A stretch of 64,000 nt of DNA from Candidatus Kapaibacterium sp. (GCA_023957315.1 JAMLHE010000010.1:41974-105973), one strand, 5' to 3'. Counted from the stretch's first letter, positions 26,420 to 35,640 are shown. Made by a program: numbers and translations. Notes: generated by a model not told the origin, from the sequence alone.

Positions 26420-27292
26420 ATGAAAAAATATATAATTTGCATTACCTTTGTATATATTCTGATTTTTCAATTTGCCAGTGCACAAGGTTTAAACAACGGT
26501 GCCACAATCGTGATTGAGAGCGGTGCAAAATTGCTTATATCCGGTGGTAATTATACAAATTTTGGCGATGCAAGCAATAATGGTGAAATTGATTTAGATG
26601 GCGATATTTTTATTACCGGTAATTTTGTAAATAATGCTCCTTCAGGTGGAGTTTTTATCAATAGAGATTCTGATGGTAAAGTTGTTTTCAATGGTACCGG
26701 AAATTCAATTATTTCAGGTACAAGTCCAGATTCAATTCTTTTTGAAAATATAACTGTCGAATCATCCGCCACAATTACTAATAATCATTTATCATCTATC
26801 ATAGGTGATTTGACTTTAGTTGGAGCAGATAAAAATATTACAATCGGTACCGGAAATTTATTTGTTCAAGGACAAATTATCGGAACAAATCATTCAATTA
26901 CTGCAGTTTCAACCGGATACTTATCGCAAAACGCACAAGCAAGTGTCCAACGTGATTTCCCGATGGGCGACGGAACAAATCATTACACATTGAAAATTAT
27001 TTCAGGAAATGCACCGACAACTCCGATTAGGGTCAGAATGGTCGAGAAATCAGTTCCCGGCGCTATTAAAGACCCGATGCTATTTTGGGACGTCGCCGGC
27101 GATAATAATTTAAATGCTACAATTATTTTACGTATGGATAAATCGGCAATTTCTCCTAAGACATTGAATACAAATAGTATATTGCGTTTCTTCGACGGCA
27201 CTGAATATCTACCTATGACTGATGAACAAGTCACGATTAACGATATGGGAACATATTATGAGATAAGTATAATTAATGTTAATCAATTTTAA
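26420..27292 (+). CDS. Secreted surface protein sharing C-terminal domain with the beta-helix giant
   Basis: A 290-residue exported protein. Signal peptide 1-21 (ending ASAQG). The first half has a beta-helix-like pattern (GATIVIESGAKLLISGG, GDIFITGNFVNN). The last about 105 residues (from RDFPMGDGTNHYTLKIISG to EISIINVNQF) are clearly homologous to the end of the 1428-residue protein, with long identical stretches such as LNTNSILRFFD. Like that protein it lacks a sorting tail and is followed, in the same frame after 18 nt, by an FN3/IPTL-CTERM gene. Only one in-frame stop (TAA at 27290) separates the two. The shared domain matches no family I can name. Confidence 0.75.
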   Translation: MKKYIICITFVYILIFQFASAQGLNNGATIVIESGAKLLISGGNYTNFGDASNNGEIDLDGDIFITGNFVNNAPSGGVFINRDSDGKVVFNGTGNSIISGTSPDSILFENITVESSATITNNHLSSIIGDLTLVGADKNITIGTGNLFVQGQIIGTNHSITAVSTGYLSQNAQASVQRDFPMGDGTNHYTLKIISGNAPTTPIRVRMVEKSVPGAIKDPMLFWDVAGDNNLNATIILRMDKSAISPKTLNTNSILRFFDGTEYLPMTDEQVTINDMGTYYEISIINVNQF

Positions 27293-27310
27293 ATAAAGAC
27301 CAAGGAAAAA

Positions 27311-27784
27311 ATGAAAAAATTAATTATATATATTGCAATATTATTATTCGCAAATGTGGCTATGAAAGCAGATTGGGGATTGTTTGAAGCAATGATTTCG
27401 ACACAACCGGTTTATAATATCACAAATAATTCCGCAATTAGCGGTGGCTCCATCAATTTAACAGTTGATGACAACGATGTAACTGAAAAGGGTATTGTCT
27501 GGTCAACATCAGCAATGCCAACAACCGACGTTAATGTCGGAATAACTGAACAAGGCGCCGGACCAACATCAGGCAATTCTACAATTTTCGCATCAAATCT
27601 GACTGGCTTGCAATTGGGTACAAAATATTATGTCCGTGCTTACATGGTTAATATTGACGGCACTTTCTACGGTCAGCAGCGCATCTTCACCACAATCCCC
27701 ACTCTCGGTGAATGGGGCTTAATCGCACTCGGACTTCTTTTTGCAAGTTTCGGCGGCTGGTTCGTTATGCGCAAAATGGTGTAA
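27311..27784 (+). CDS. Small FN3-like protein with IPTL-CTERM sorting tail (copy 2)
   Basis: A 157-residue near-duplicate of the protein at 23165: signal peptide MKKLIIYIAILLFANVAMKA, one FN3-like domain, then IPTLGEWG, hydrophobic helix and basic RKMV tail. It differs mainly in the strand before the tail, where a loop (TDESEAEVV in copy 1) is shortened to NIDGT. The stretch from QQRIFTTIPT through the stop codon and about 45 nt beyond is almost unchanged between the copies at DNA level, implying recent duplication or gene conversion. Translation is probably coupled to the upstream surface gene. Confidence 0.85.
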   Translation: MKKLIIYIAILLFANVAMKADWGLFEAMISTQPVYNITNNSAISGGSINLTVDDNDVTEKGIVWSTSAMPTTDVNVGITEQGAGPTSGNSTIFASNLTGLQLGTKYYVRAYMVNIDGTFYGQQRIFTTIPTLGEWGLIALGLLFASFGGWFVMRKMV

Positions 27785-27976
27785 ATTTTGAAATTCGCCC
27801 CCTGAGCCTGTCGAAGGGTGGGTTTAGGGGCTTGATTTTTTACCACGAAGTGGTTAAATATGAATAACCCCGTATGAAATGCGGGGAAAGAAACATACGC
27901 ACCCACTTAAACCACGAAGTAGTTAAATAACTATAAAACAATCAGCCTTCCGAAGCTTCCAAAGCTTCGGGAGGTT
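27785..27976. repeat. Palindrome array downstream of IPTL-CTERM copy 2
   Basis: Same order as behind copy 1: a G-rich stretch, ACCACGAAGTGGT (27842-27854), CCCCGTATGAAATGCGGGG (from 27868), a decayed second unit ACCACGAAGTAGT (27911-27923), and a hairpin of CCTTCCGAAG/CTTCGGGAGG (27947-27975) followed by six T. The CAAGCCCGAAGGGCTTG unit present in copy 1 is missing. Confidence 0.8.
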
Positions 27977-27994
27977 TTTTATGCCACACCAATC

Positions 27995-28066
27995 GTCATT
28001 CTGAGCGAAGCGAAGAATCCATGTATTTTTTGAAAGCTTGATTCTTCGCCTTCGGCTCAGAATGAC
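27995..28066. repeat. 72-nt inverted-repeat element (second copy)
   Basis: Opens with GTCATTCTGAGCGAAGCGAA and closes with a near-complementary end in TTCGGCTCAGAATGAC; GAAGAATC and GATTCTTC lie inside. Same length as the element at 18387-18458, with arm differences that largely keep pairing (GAGCGAAG facing CTTCGGCTC). Confidence 0.75.
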
Positions 28067-28133
28067 CAAAAAAATCTTTCGTGCCCTTTGAGACTTCTTT
28101 GCGCCCTTTGCGGTTAGATTGTATTTAATGAGG

Positions 28134-28156
28134 CTGTCAGTTGTAACAACTGACAG
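28134..28156. repeat. TTGTAACAA-family palindrome, perfect copy
   Basis: A 23-bp perfect palindrome with arms CTGTCAGTTGT and ACAACTGACAG around a central A, followed by GAC. It lies 21 nt before the stop-codon side of the DUF1801 gene. Confidence 0.75.
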
Positions 28157-28176
28157 GACAAAAATTATTATGTCTT

Positions 28177-28638
28177 TTATTTCTTAGGCTTATAATTTGC
28201 TTCGTAAATTTCAATCCATTGTTGGGGAGTGATTTTTTGAGCGAGTTGAGCTATCAGGTCAAAGGGAATTTGCTCCGGTTTTTTGAATCGGATGCAGCTT
28301 TTGCCCATGTCTAACTTATTCTTAGAATGCTTGGGATATTCACTTATGAACCATTCGTAGATTTCGGGAATTGCATAGACGCCCATATGATAAAAAGCGA
28401 TAAAATTTTTCTGCGAGGCAAAACCCACAAAAGGTAATGGTTGTTTAGGGTCGCAATGATAGCCTGCCGGGTAGAGCGTGTGCGGTACATCAAAACCCGG
28501 CATATTATTACCAATACCTTCTTCAAATCCTACAGGCAAATTATCCTTCAACACCTGTCTCAATCGAGCAATCGCTTCTTTTCTCTCTTCAGGAACTTGC
28601 GAGAGGTATTCATCAAATGTATCAGCTTTTATCGTCAT
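28177..28638 (-). CDS. DUF1801 (YdhG-like) domain protein
   Basis: A 153-residue soluble protein from the ATG at 28638 (MTIKADTFDEYLSQVPEERK). The pattern PEERKEAIARLRQVLKDNLP, followed by the GFEEGIGNNMPGF and FVGFASQKNFIAFYHMG segments and a late KSCIRFKK, is that of DUF1801 proteins, structurally of the YdhG/frataxin-like fold. The biochemical role of the family is not established. The start is 7 nt past the hslU stop, so it is the last gene of the hslV-hslU run. A longer frame reaching into hslU was rejected. Confidence 0.8.
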   Translation of the reverse strand: MTIKADTFDEYLSQVPEERKEAIARLRQVLKDNLPVGFEEGIGNNMPGFDVPHTLYPAGYHCDPKQPLPFVGFASQKNFIAFYHMGVYAIPEIYEWFISEYPKHSKNKLDMGKSCIRFKKPEQIPFDLIAQLAQKITPQQWIEIYEANYKPKK

Positions 28639-28645
28639 AAAAATC

Positions 28646-30061
28646 CTACAAAATATATTTTGAAATGTCAATATTTGTAACAATTTTGTCGAGCGTGGTT
28701 CGAACTTTTGCCGAATCTATATAGATTGTTCCGACTTCGATATTATCCGGTGCATTGAACATGATGTCTTCGAGCAAACTTGTCATAATTGTATGCAAAC
28801 GACGAGCCCCGATATTTGTGACTTCTTCATTAACAGTTGCAGCGATAGAGGCTATTTCCTTAATTGCAGTTTCGTCAAAATCCAGAATAACATCTTCGGT
28901 TGCAATCAGAGCTTTGTATTGCTTGATTAAAGCATTTTCTGGTTGAGTCAAAATTTTGATAAAATCTTCTTCGGTCAAGCTTTGCAATTCCACTCTAATT
29001 GGGAATCGTCCCTGAAGTTCAGGTACCAAATCCGAAGGCTTTGAAACATGGAAAGCTCCCGATGCTATAAAGAGTATGTGGTCTGTATGTACAGGACCAT
29101 ATTTTGTGTTGACCGAGCAACCTTCAACAATAGGCAATAAATCACGTTGGACACCTTCGCGAGAAACGTCGGGACCACTACTTCCGGCAGTAGATTTAGA
29201 GGCAATTTTGTCAATTTCATCTATAAACACGATACCCGAATTTTCGGTTCTGCGAATCGCTTCTTTGATAACGGCTTCCATGTCAATTAGTTTCTCGGCT
29301 TCTTCTTTTTCCAAAAATGTGCGTGCGTCACCTACTCTCATTTTGCGTTTTTTATTCTTTTTGGGCATGATTGAGCCAAACATGTCTTGCAAGTTCATTC
29401 CCATTTCATCCATTCCCATCGGACCGAGCACTTGCAGATTTGGAGTTTGGTCAACGAGCACATCGAGTTCAATCATTCTTTCGTCCAAAACTCCTTTTCG
29501 GAGCATACTTCTGAATTTTTCACGAGTGCGAGCATTTTCCTCAACTTCATTTTCTGAGGCTGTGTCGAATGAAGGCGACCTTTTGACAGGCGGAATCAGG
29601 ATATCCAAGATACGATTTTCGGCTGCAATTTGAGCATCATGCTTTTTGCCGGTAGTGTGTTCTTCGCGGACAATTGCTACCGAACGTTCAGCCAAATCAC
29701 GAATCATAGATTCAACATCTCGTCCAACGTAACCGACTTCGGTAAATTTGGTTGCTTCTACTTTGACAAATGGAGCATTCGATAATTTTGCCAATCTGCG
29801 AGCAATCTCAGTCTTACCAACACCGGTGGGACCAATCATGATGATATTGTTAGGCATGATTTCCTCGCGAATATCATCAGTGACGCTTTGGCGTCTCCAT
29901 CTGTTACGCAAAGCGATTGCCACTGCCTTTTTAGCCGCATTTTGACCGATTATATATTTATCCAACTCCGACACAATCTGACGAGGAGTCAATTGCGTAT
30001 CTTCTTTAATTACAAATTGTTGCGTTGATTGATTTTCAGTTTCTTGAATTATTTCGTTCAT
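28646..30061 (-). CDS. hslU: HslU, ATPase/unfoldase of the HslUV protease
   Basis: A 471-residue AAA+ unfoldase. Walker A GPTGVGKT at 77-84, the pore-1 segment [12 protein letters not shown], Walker [13 protein letters not shown], and sensor [17 protein letters not shown] near the C-terminus, which ends in the short tail ISKYIL used to dock into HslV. Between Walker A and B is the I domain that recognises substrates. It has about 20 extra N-terminal residues ([16 protein letters not shown]) compared with the common form. It lies 32 nt downstream of hslV in one operon. Together they unfold and degrade misfolded or regulatory proteins in the cytoplasm. Confidence 0.97.
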   Translation of the reverse strand: MNEIIQETENQSTQQFVIKEDTQLTPRQIVSELDKYIIGQNAAKKAVAIALRNRWRRQSVTDDIREEIMPNNIIMIGPTGVGKTEIARRLAKLSNAPFVKVEATKFTEVGYVGRDVESMIRDLAERSVAIVREEHTTGKKHDAQIAAENRILDILIPPVKRSPSFDTASENEVEENARTREKFRSMLRKGVLDERMIELDVLVDQTPNLQVLGPMGMDEMGMNLQDMFGSIMPKKNKKRKMRVGDARTFLEKEEAEKLIDMEAVIKEAIRRTENSGIVFIDEIDKIASKSTAGSSGPDVSREGVQRDLLPIVEGCSVNTKYGPVHTDHILFIASGAFHVSKPSDLVPELQGRFPIRVELQSLTEEDFIKILTQPENALIKQYKALIATEDVILDFDETAIKEIASIAATVNEEVTNIGARRLHTIMTSLLEDIMFNAPDNIEVGTIYIDSAKVRTTLDKIVTNIDISKYIL

Positions 30062-30093
30062 ATTAAAGTATTATCCATTATTTTAAAAAAATT

Positions 30094-30636
30094 TTAAAGC
30101 TCTTCCACATGAATGGAGAGATTAGTATAAATGCAAATTTCGCCGGCAATAGTCAGCGATTTTTTTACCATATCGGCAGCAGACATCGAAGTGTTATCGA
30201 GCATTGCTCGAGCTGCACTCAAAGCGTAAGGTCCGCCTGAACCTATGGAAATTATCTTGTCGTCCGGTTCGATTACGTCGCCATTTCCACTTAATAAAAA
30301 TGCTTCGGTATTGTTCATTACTGCCATCATTGCTTCCAAACGCCTTAAAAATCTGTCGGAACGCCAATCCTTAGCCAAATCAATCGAAGCGCGTTGCAAA
30401 TTACCGCGATGAGATTCCAATTTTTCTTCAAATCTTTCCAACAAAGTAAAAGCATCGGCAGTCGCTCCGGCAAATCCTGCGAGTATAGTGCCATTGTATA
30501 ATTTGCGAATTTTGCGGGCAGAATGTTTGACAACAGTATTGCCTAATGTTACCTGTCCGTCTGAGCCCATTGCAGCTTTACCGTCACGGATTACTCCAAG
30601 CACGGTTGTTGCATGAAAATTATTTATTGATTCCAT
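30094..30636 (-). CDS. hslV: HslV, proteolytic subunit of the HslUV protease
   Basis: A 180-residue proteasome-like threonine protease. The catalytic N-terminal threonine is T10 in FHATTVLGV, so a nine-residue leader must be removed, as in other FHATT-type HslV proteins. [23 protein letters not shown] and the sodium-site region [16 protein letters not shown] are typical. Twelve subunits form two stacked rings capped by HslU. The downstream neighbour is hslU; upstream, 80 nt away, is an outer-membrane protein gene in the same direction. Confidence 0.97.
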   Translation of the reverse strand: MESINNFHATTVLGVIRDGKAAMGSDGQVTLGNTVVKHSARKIRKLYNGTILAGFAGATADAFTLLERFEEKLESHRGNLQRASIDLAKDWRSDRFLRRLEAMMAVMNNTEAFLLSGNGDVIEPDDKIISIGSGGPYALSAARAMLDNTSMSAADMVKKSLTIAGEICIYTNLSIHVEEL

Positions 30637-30716
30637 TTTTCAAAGTATAAGTTTATAATACGTTATAGTAACGTTTAAGAATAGCTTTTGACTTGTATAA
30701 TCTATGGAATTATTTG

Positions 30717-31949
30717 TTAATAATCGCGTTTGAAAGGTTTGAACCAAGTTTCGCCAATACTTACATCCACAGAAAGCTTTCCGAAATATTCGAGAATTAA
30801 GCCGTCGGTTTTAGTACCGCGTGAGCCGATTGTCAGGGCAATATCGCTGATGAAGGTTCCCGACCAAGGTACTTGAAATCCAATGGAAGCAGCCATTTCG
30901 GTGATTTCGTTGCCATAAACTGAGAAGTAATGTTGTTTGAAATATCCGCCTAATTTGTAGGACATTCTGTCTGCCACAGGTGCACTCAAATTTTTGTTCC
31001 CTAACCTGTTAATTCCGGCAGAAAGTACCATACCGGATTTGTAGGTCGAATTATCCAAATTATTATAGTTGAAATTCGAGAAATCTTGCATTGATAAATC
31101 GGCGCCAATTATAAACTTCCCCGTTTCATAAGCTATTCCGAATCCGAAAGCATCAGGCATCATAACTGCATTCACGCGCGAAATTGATGTATCGGGCAAT
31201 AGCGATGATTCGAATACAATATCAGTTTCTACATCAAGATTTGGTTGATTTTCAAAATAAAAACCTAATGTGAGATTGGACATTGGTTTAACCGATAATC
31301 CGGCTTTAAATCCAAATCCGCTGAAAAATTCATTACGTGATGATATGTATGTAAAAGCGTATGGGTCGCCGAAATATTCAGTTTTTCGCAATGAGGACAC
31401 TTTCCCGAATGTCGAAAATACTGATGCCCCGACTGAGACATATTGCGTTATTTTGGTTGAGCCACCGAAATAAAGCATCGAAATTCCACCTTTGCCTTGG
31501 TATATCGTTCTACCGTCCATATAAATGTCATTGACAGTTTCATTAATAGGCGAGGCAATCATATAATTGATATTGCTATATGGATGAATTCCAAAACTTG
31601 CGGCAATCCCCATTGCTGTATCAATCATAAACAATCCGCTGATACCGTTTAATGCACCGGAATTTTGGTATGAATCCTGCAAATCCGAAAATGCTAATGT
31701 TTGGTTGAACTTGTATCCCACGTTGATTCTCGTCGTAGTGACATATGACCACATTGCAGGATTGCGAAAATTAATAGAATTTTCGGAAGGAAAAGCAATA
31801 GATGTGCCGCCGACACCATCATAGGAAGCATTGCCGGTGGTGTTGATGTCTCCGACACCGAAAATGGAATAATTCAAACCACCCTGACTGAATGCGGGAG
31901 TTGCGGCTAATATCACAAACAATATAATTATTAATCTTTTAAGCATCAT
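30717..31949 (-). CDS. Putative outer-membrane beta-barrel protein
   Basis: A 410-residue exported protein: signal peptide 1-21 (ending TPAFSQ), then LNYSIFGVGDI and a PSENSINFRNPAMWSY segment, followed by alternating polar/hydrophobic strands with many aromatic residues, as in FadL/PorV-like 14-strand barrels. In Bacteroidota, proteins of this shape with the NxRNPA segment are usually annotated as hypothetical outer-membrane proteins. The 3-nt gap behind the lipoprotein gene shows co-expression with it and glgA. Transport substrate unknown. Confidence 0.7.
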   Translation of the reverse strand: MMLKRLIIILFVILAATPAFSQGGLNYSIFGVGDINTTGNASYDGVGGTSIAFPSENSINFRNPAMWSYVTTTRINVGYKFNQTLAFSDLQDSYQNSGALNGISGLFMIDTAMGIAASFGIHPYSNINYMIASPINETVNDIYMDGRTIYQGKGGISMLYFGGSTKITQYVSVGASVFSTFGKVSSLRKTEYFGDPYAFTYISSRNEFFSGFGFKAGLSVKPMSNLTLGFYFENQPNLDVETDIVFESSLLPDTSISRVNAVMMPDAFGFGIAYETGKFIIGADLSMQDFSNFNYNNLDNSTYKSGMVLSAGINRLGNKNLSAPVADRMSYKLGGYFKQHYFSVYGNEITEMAASIGFQVPWSGTFISDIALTIGSRGTKTDGLILEYFGKLSVDVSIGETWFKPFKRDY

Positions 31950-31951
31950 TA

Positions 31952-33199
31952 TTATTCAAACATTGAAGGATTTGTTGAGTAAATTACCTTTAGCGACGGG
32001 CGTTTTGATACATCGGGATGATTTAAACCATAGAATACATATCTGTCCAATTGTCGCGTTTGGTTGTTAAAGGTATGAGGCATAATAATCAGTGAGCCTT
32101 TTCCTGTAGTTCGGTTCCAATATTGAACAGCGGAAGTGAAACTCGGGAAAAAGAACTCGTTTATGTTTTGAGCATTTGAACCTGTAAATTGGAAAATAGG
32201 ATTCAAATAATCATCAATAAAGTAATTTGCCTCGAGCACCGTAGTGTCTAATTTTATGTTTCCGCGATAAGATAGCTCGGGAACGAAGTGCAAAGTGAGT
32301 TGAGTTTTGTGAATTCCCGAAAACTGAGGTATCATACTCAAATCAAATTCTAATTCAGTCCAATAATTTGCACCATTTTGCATGACGATATAACTCGTAT
32401 CCGGCATCGGAATGTCTAAGAATGTCATATCCACACCTGAGATTAAATTCAATTCACGCAAACTGTCGCTACCATCGCGATATTCAACTTTGATTAAAGA
32501 AGAAAAATCAGCCGTAGGAGAATTTCCGTAAAAACGATGAATTACATTGCATTGCTGATGCGGAACTAGTATCAATCCATAATTTGGAATTATACGTTTG
32601 ACTTCCTTGCCCGAATCAGGTATGAAAACCGTTTCAGTCCTAAGCCATTCAATAATTAATTCTTTAGTTAAATCAATTGAAACTGTTTCCAAAGAATCTT
32701 TCAAAAGGATTTTACCGGACCATGATGCTACCGGAATAGGGTCATAATAATTAGCAGGAACCACAAATAAGGAATCATATGTCGTAATGTCTTTAGCCCA
32801 ACGTCTGTTTATTCGGTAAATATCAAAACCGAAATAGCCGGAATTTGTATCACCAAAAGCATAACGATGCGGAAAGATTGTTAGCTTGACGTTTTCAATA
32901 TTTTCAATTTTCAAATGGTCTAAGGTATCGGGAATAAATGCAAAACTCGAAATCGCAGCAGCACTTATCCCATTGGATTTCCCAATAAGTATTCCACCCA
33001 CATTAAAGAGTGGAAAATCGGCTTGAAAAACTCGTTGCGATGTAATCAATTGAGTATCAGCTGAACTAATGCCTTTGATTTGTGATGTATCGGGCAACAA
33101 ATTGATTGCAATTTTTGAGGGTTGCTCATTGCATCCCGAAAATTTTAGGGCAAAAACGACAACTAAAGCAATCAATAAAATTTTTAAGAATTGACTCAT
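31952..33199 (-). CDS. DUF4270-like lipoprotein
   Basis: A 415-residue lipoprotein from ATG 33199, signal peptide MSQFLKILLIALVVVFALKF with lipobox FSGC. The start overlaps the glgA stop in ATGA, which fixes it and implies translational coupling. The opening (LLPDTSQIKGISSADTQLI), later FNVGGILIGKSNGI and the repeated beta-sandwich segments recall DUF4270 lipoproteins, which in Bacteroidota occur in just this place, next to glycogen synthase. The role is unknown; an outer-membrane location is likely. Confidence 0.65.
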   Translation of the reverse strand: MSQFLKILLIALVVVFALKFSGCNEQPSKIAINLLPDTSQIKGISSADTQLITSQRVFQADFPLFNVGGILIGKSNGISAAAISSFAFIPDTLDHLKIENIENVKLTIFPHRYAFGDTNSGYFGFDIYRINRRWAKDITTYDSLFVVPANYYDPIPVASWSGKILLKDSLETVSIDLTKELIIEWLRTETVFIPDSGKEVKRIIPNYGLILVPHQQCNVIHRFYGNSPTADFSSLIKVEYRDGSDSLRELNLISGVDMTFLDIPMPDTSYIVMQNGANYWTELEFDLSMIPQFSGIHKTQLTLHFVPELSYRGNIKLDTTVLEANYFIDDYLNPIFQFTGSNAQNINEFFFPSFTSAVQYWNRTTGKGSLIIMPHTFNNQTRQLDRYVFYGLNHPDVSKRPSLKVIYSTNPSMFE

Positions 33200-34674
33200 G
33201 AAAGTTCTTTTATGATAGATTTGTATATTGATTCGTATTCTATAGCCGATTCGGTCCATGAATAATTTGCTTTCATTCCTCGTTCGGCAATCGTTTTAAA
33301 TAATTCATTGTTTGAGTAAAGTTCTACGGCACGATTGAATGCGATAGCCAATTCCTTAGAATTGTAATCTTCGAACACTATTGCATTGCCTTCAAGTTCG
33401 TTACTGACATCTATTGCAATATCTTTCATTCCACCCGTAGCTCGGACTATTGGTATAGCTCCGTAAACTATCGAATACATAAGATTCAGACCGCATGGTT
33501 CGTATTGCGATGGCATTAGGAAAAAATTGCAGCCGGCTTCTACCTGATGAGACAAATCCTCGTTAAACTCATATCTGAGCTTGACTTTTTCAGGGTATTT
33601 TTTTGCAATTTCAGTCAACTGTTCTTTCAAATCAGCATCGCCTTGACCCAGCAAAATAAACTGGATATCTTTCGAGAAAATTTCATCTGCCGCTTCGATA
33701 ATCAACCCAACACCTTTTTGATAGCCAATTCGGGGTATCATTGCAAAAAGTGGAACATCCTTTTTAAATTCAAGTCCGAAAATTTTGCATAATGCAATCT
33801 TGTTGCTTGTTTTGAAAGTTTCGTAATCTTTCTTGAATTTTTCTATTATTAATGTATCGCGAGCCGGATTCCAGCCAACGGAATCAATCCCGTTCAAGAT
33901 ACCTTTGAAACTGTCGATGCGCTCTTTGAGCACTTCGTTCAACCCGTTGGAATATTTCTTATCCTGTAAAATCTCCTGAGCATACGTTGGGCTGACCGTA
34001 GTGATATAATTCGAATAATGAATGGCACCCTTCATTAAATTCAATTGATTTTTATGTTTAAAATTCGGTAACACACTTTTATCCAATCCTGTCTTTGCAA
34101 ACTCGTGTAATCCATACACACCTTGACGATAGAAATTGTGAATGGTAAACACAGTGCCTGTATTTTTGAACTTTTCGTTTCCTGAGGTGCGGATTAATGC
34201 CGGAAGAAGTGCTGTTTGCCAATCGTTACAATGAATAATATCGGGGAACCAACCAAGCAAATTGCAAGTTTCGACTACGCTTTTGTTGAAAAAAATGAAT
34301 CTTTCGGCATTATCTTGATATTCAATCCAAGTTTCAGGGTCGTGATAAACACCCGTTTTTTCTTCGAAATATCCAATGTGCGATGTTACATATGCTTGAA
34401 CTTTTGTGCCCGGACTAACAACTGATGTGGACTTAACTGTGGTAAATTCAATTTTATCGCCTAATTCGATTGGTATATCGCGTAATCTGTTTATCTCATA
34501 AATTCGGTTTCTACGTTCGGAAATTGTACCATATTTGGGTAACATCAACCTTACATCATGTCCCATATGCCTTAACGCAATCGGCAAAGCATAAGATACA
34601 TCGGCAATTCCGCTCTCTTTTGCAAAAGGGAATACTTCACTCGATACGAACAGAATGTTTAGTGGTTTTGCCAT
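33196..34674 (-). CDS. glgA: Glycogen/starch synthase, GT5 family
   Basis: A 492-residue glycosyltransferase of the GT-B fold that extends alpha-1,4-glucan from ADP- or UDP-glucose. The C-terminal site has PSQYEPCGLNLMYSIVYG with the E-x7-E pattern and IVRATGGMKD. The N-terminal nucleotide-sugar loop, usually KTGGLADV, reads KESGIADV (K19 onward), keeping the lysine but not the double glycine. HCNDWQTALLPALIR and TIHNFYRQGVYG support the family. It heads a minus-strand run with a DUF4270-like lipoprotein and an outer-membrane protein. No branching or ADP-glucose synthesis gene is nearby. Confidence 0.9.
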   Translation of the reverse strand: MAKPLNILFVSSEVFPFAKESGIADVSYALPIALRHMGHDVRLMLPKYGTISERRNRIYEINRLRDIPIELGDKIEFTTVKSTSVVSPGTKVQAYVTSHIGYFEEKTGVYHDPETWIEYQDNAERFIFFNKSVVETCNLLGWFPDIIHCNDWQTALLPALIRTSGNEKFKNTGTVFTIHNFYRQGVYGLHEFAKTGLDKSVLPNFKHKNQLNLMKGAIHYSNYITTVSPTYAQEILQDKKYSNGLNEVLKERIDSFKGILNGIDSVGWNPARDTLIIEKFKKDYETFKTSNKIALCKIFGLEFKKDVPLFAMIPRIGYQKGVGLIIEAADEIFSKDIQFILLGQGDADLKEQLTEIAKKYPEKVKLRYEFNEDLSHQVEAGCNFFLMPSQYEPCGLNLMYSIVYGAIPIVRATGGMKDIAIDVSNELEGNAIVFEDYNSKELAIAFNRAVELYSNNELFKTIAERGMKANYSWTESAIEYESIYKSIIKELS

Positions 34675-34846
34675 CTTATCTTATTATATGTCCAATTTCA
34701 GTTTTTCCAATCTTACAAAAATACAAAAAAAAGCTTTATATAGTATAGAATCTGAATTTCATACTTTTATAAACATTGTATATCACATTCTTAATGAGTT
34801 GAATTTCTTAACTTTATTTTAATTTTTCTACTTGACAATCCATGCT

Positions 34847-34854
34847 TATCTTTG
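34847..34854 (+). promoter_or_regulatory. Candidate -7 box for phoH
   Basis: TATCTTTG matches TAnnTTTG exactly and lies 39 nt before the phoH start; TTGACA occurs 9 nt upstream of it, closer than the usual spacing. Confidence 0.35.
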
Positions 34855-34893
34855 TTTTTTCATTAATTTTCATTTTATTTTTGATAAAACTAT

Positions 34894-35640
34894 ATGACAA
34901 AACGAATCCGCCGAGATGAAACAGAGACCGAGAAAATCGAAAGACAATCCAAGCCCATGGATGTAGAATCAGACAACACTTTGCGTAATATCGTGCTTTC
35001 TAAAAAGCAGGTGGAATTGATTAAAGTAATCAATGAAAACGACATAATTTTGTGCACAGGTCCTGCCGGAACATCAAAGACATTCATTGATTGCTACTAT
35101 GCAACAATTGCATTGAAACAGAACCAATTCAGCAAAGTAATACTAACAAAGCCATTGCAAGAAGCAGGTGAGAAGCTGGGCTTTTTGCCGGGAGATGTCG
35201 AAAGCAAAATTGACCCGCATTACGAAAGTTTCAGGATAACCTTTCAAAAATTATTAAAAAAGAAAATTTTCGATAAACTACTGAAAGACAATGTAATTGA
35301 ATTCCGCCCACTTGCTTTTATGAGAGGGGCAACTTTCGACGACACTTTGATGATACTTGATGAAGCCCAAAATGCAGACATTCGCCAAATAATGCTATTT
35401 ACAACTCGAATGGGCAAAGGCAGCAAAGTAATCATATCCGGTGATTTGCACCAATACGATATAAATGCAAATCACGTTGCATTGCCATTTTTTGCAAATA
35501 TGATTCGCGGTATCAAAGGTATTGGTGTATTTGAGTTCAATCAAGAAGATATAGTGAGAAACAAAATTTTAATCGAAATAACCGAACGCTACGAAAAATT
35601 GAAAGCTGAGGATAGGCTGCCAAAGAACAAACGAAATTGA
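34894..35640 (+). CDS. PhoH-family ATPase
   Basis: A 248-residue P-loop protein. Walker A is GPAGTSKT at 56-63, Walker B LDEAQN at 155-160, with KVILTKPLQEAGEKLGFLPGD and VIISGDLHQYDI as the other PhoH signatures. The family has ATPase activity and is linked to RNA metabolism, as a helicase-like partner of YbeY and RNases; the phosphate-starvation name is historical. This form lacks an N-terminal KH domain and is close to the E. coli PhoH size class. The canonical GKT of the P-loop reads SKT. The next gene, a transposase-like protein, follows after 95 bp. Confidence 0.9.
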   Translation: MTKRIRRDETETEKIERQSKPMDVESDNTLRNIVLSKKQVELIKVINENDIILCTGPAGTSKTFIDCYYATIALKQNQFSKVILTKPLQEAGEKLGFLPGDVESKIDPHYESFRITFQKLLKKKIFDKLLKDNVIEFRPLAFMRGATFDDTLMILDEAQNADIRQIMLFTTRMGKGSKVIISGDLHQYDINANHVALPFFANMIRGIKGIGVFEFNQEDIVRNKILIEITERYEKLKAEDRLPKNKRN

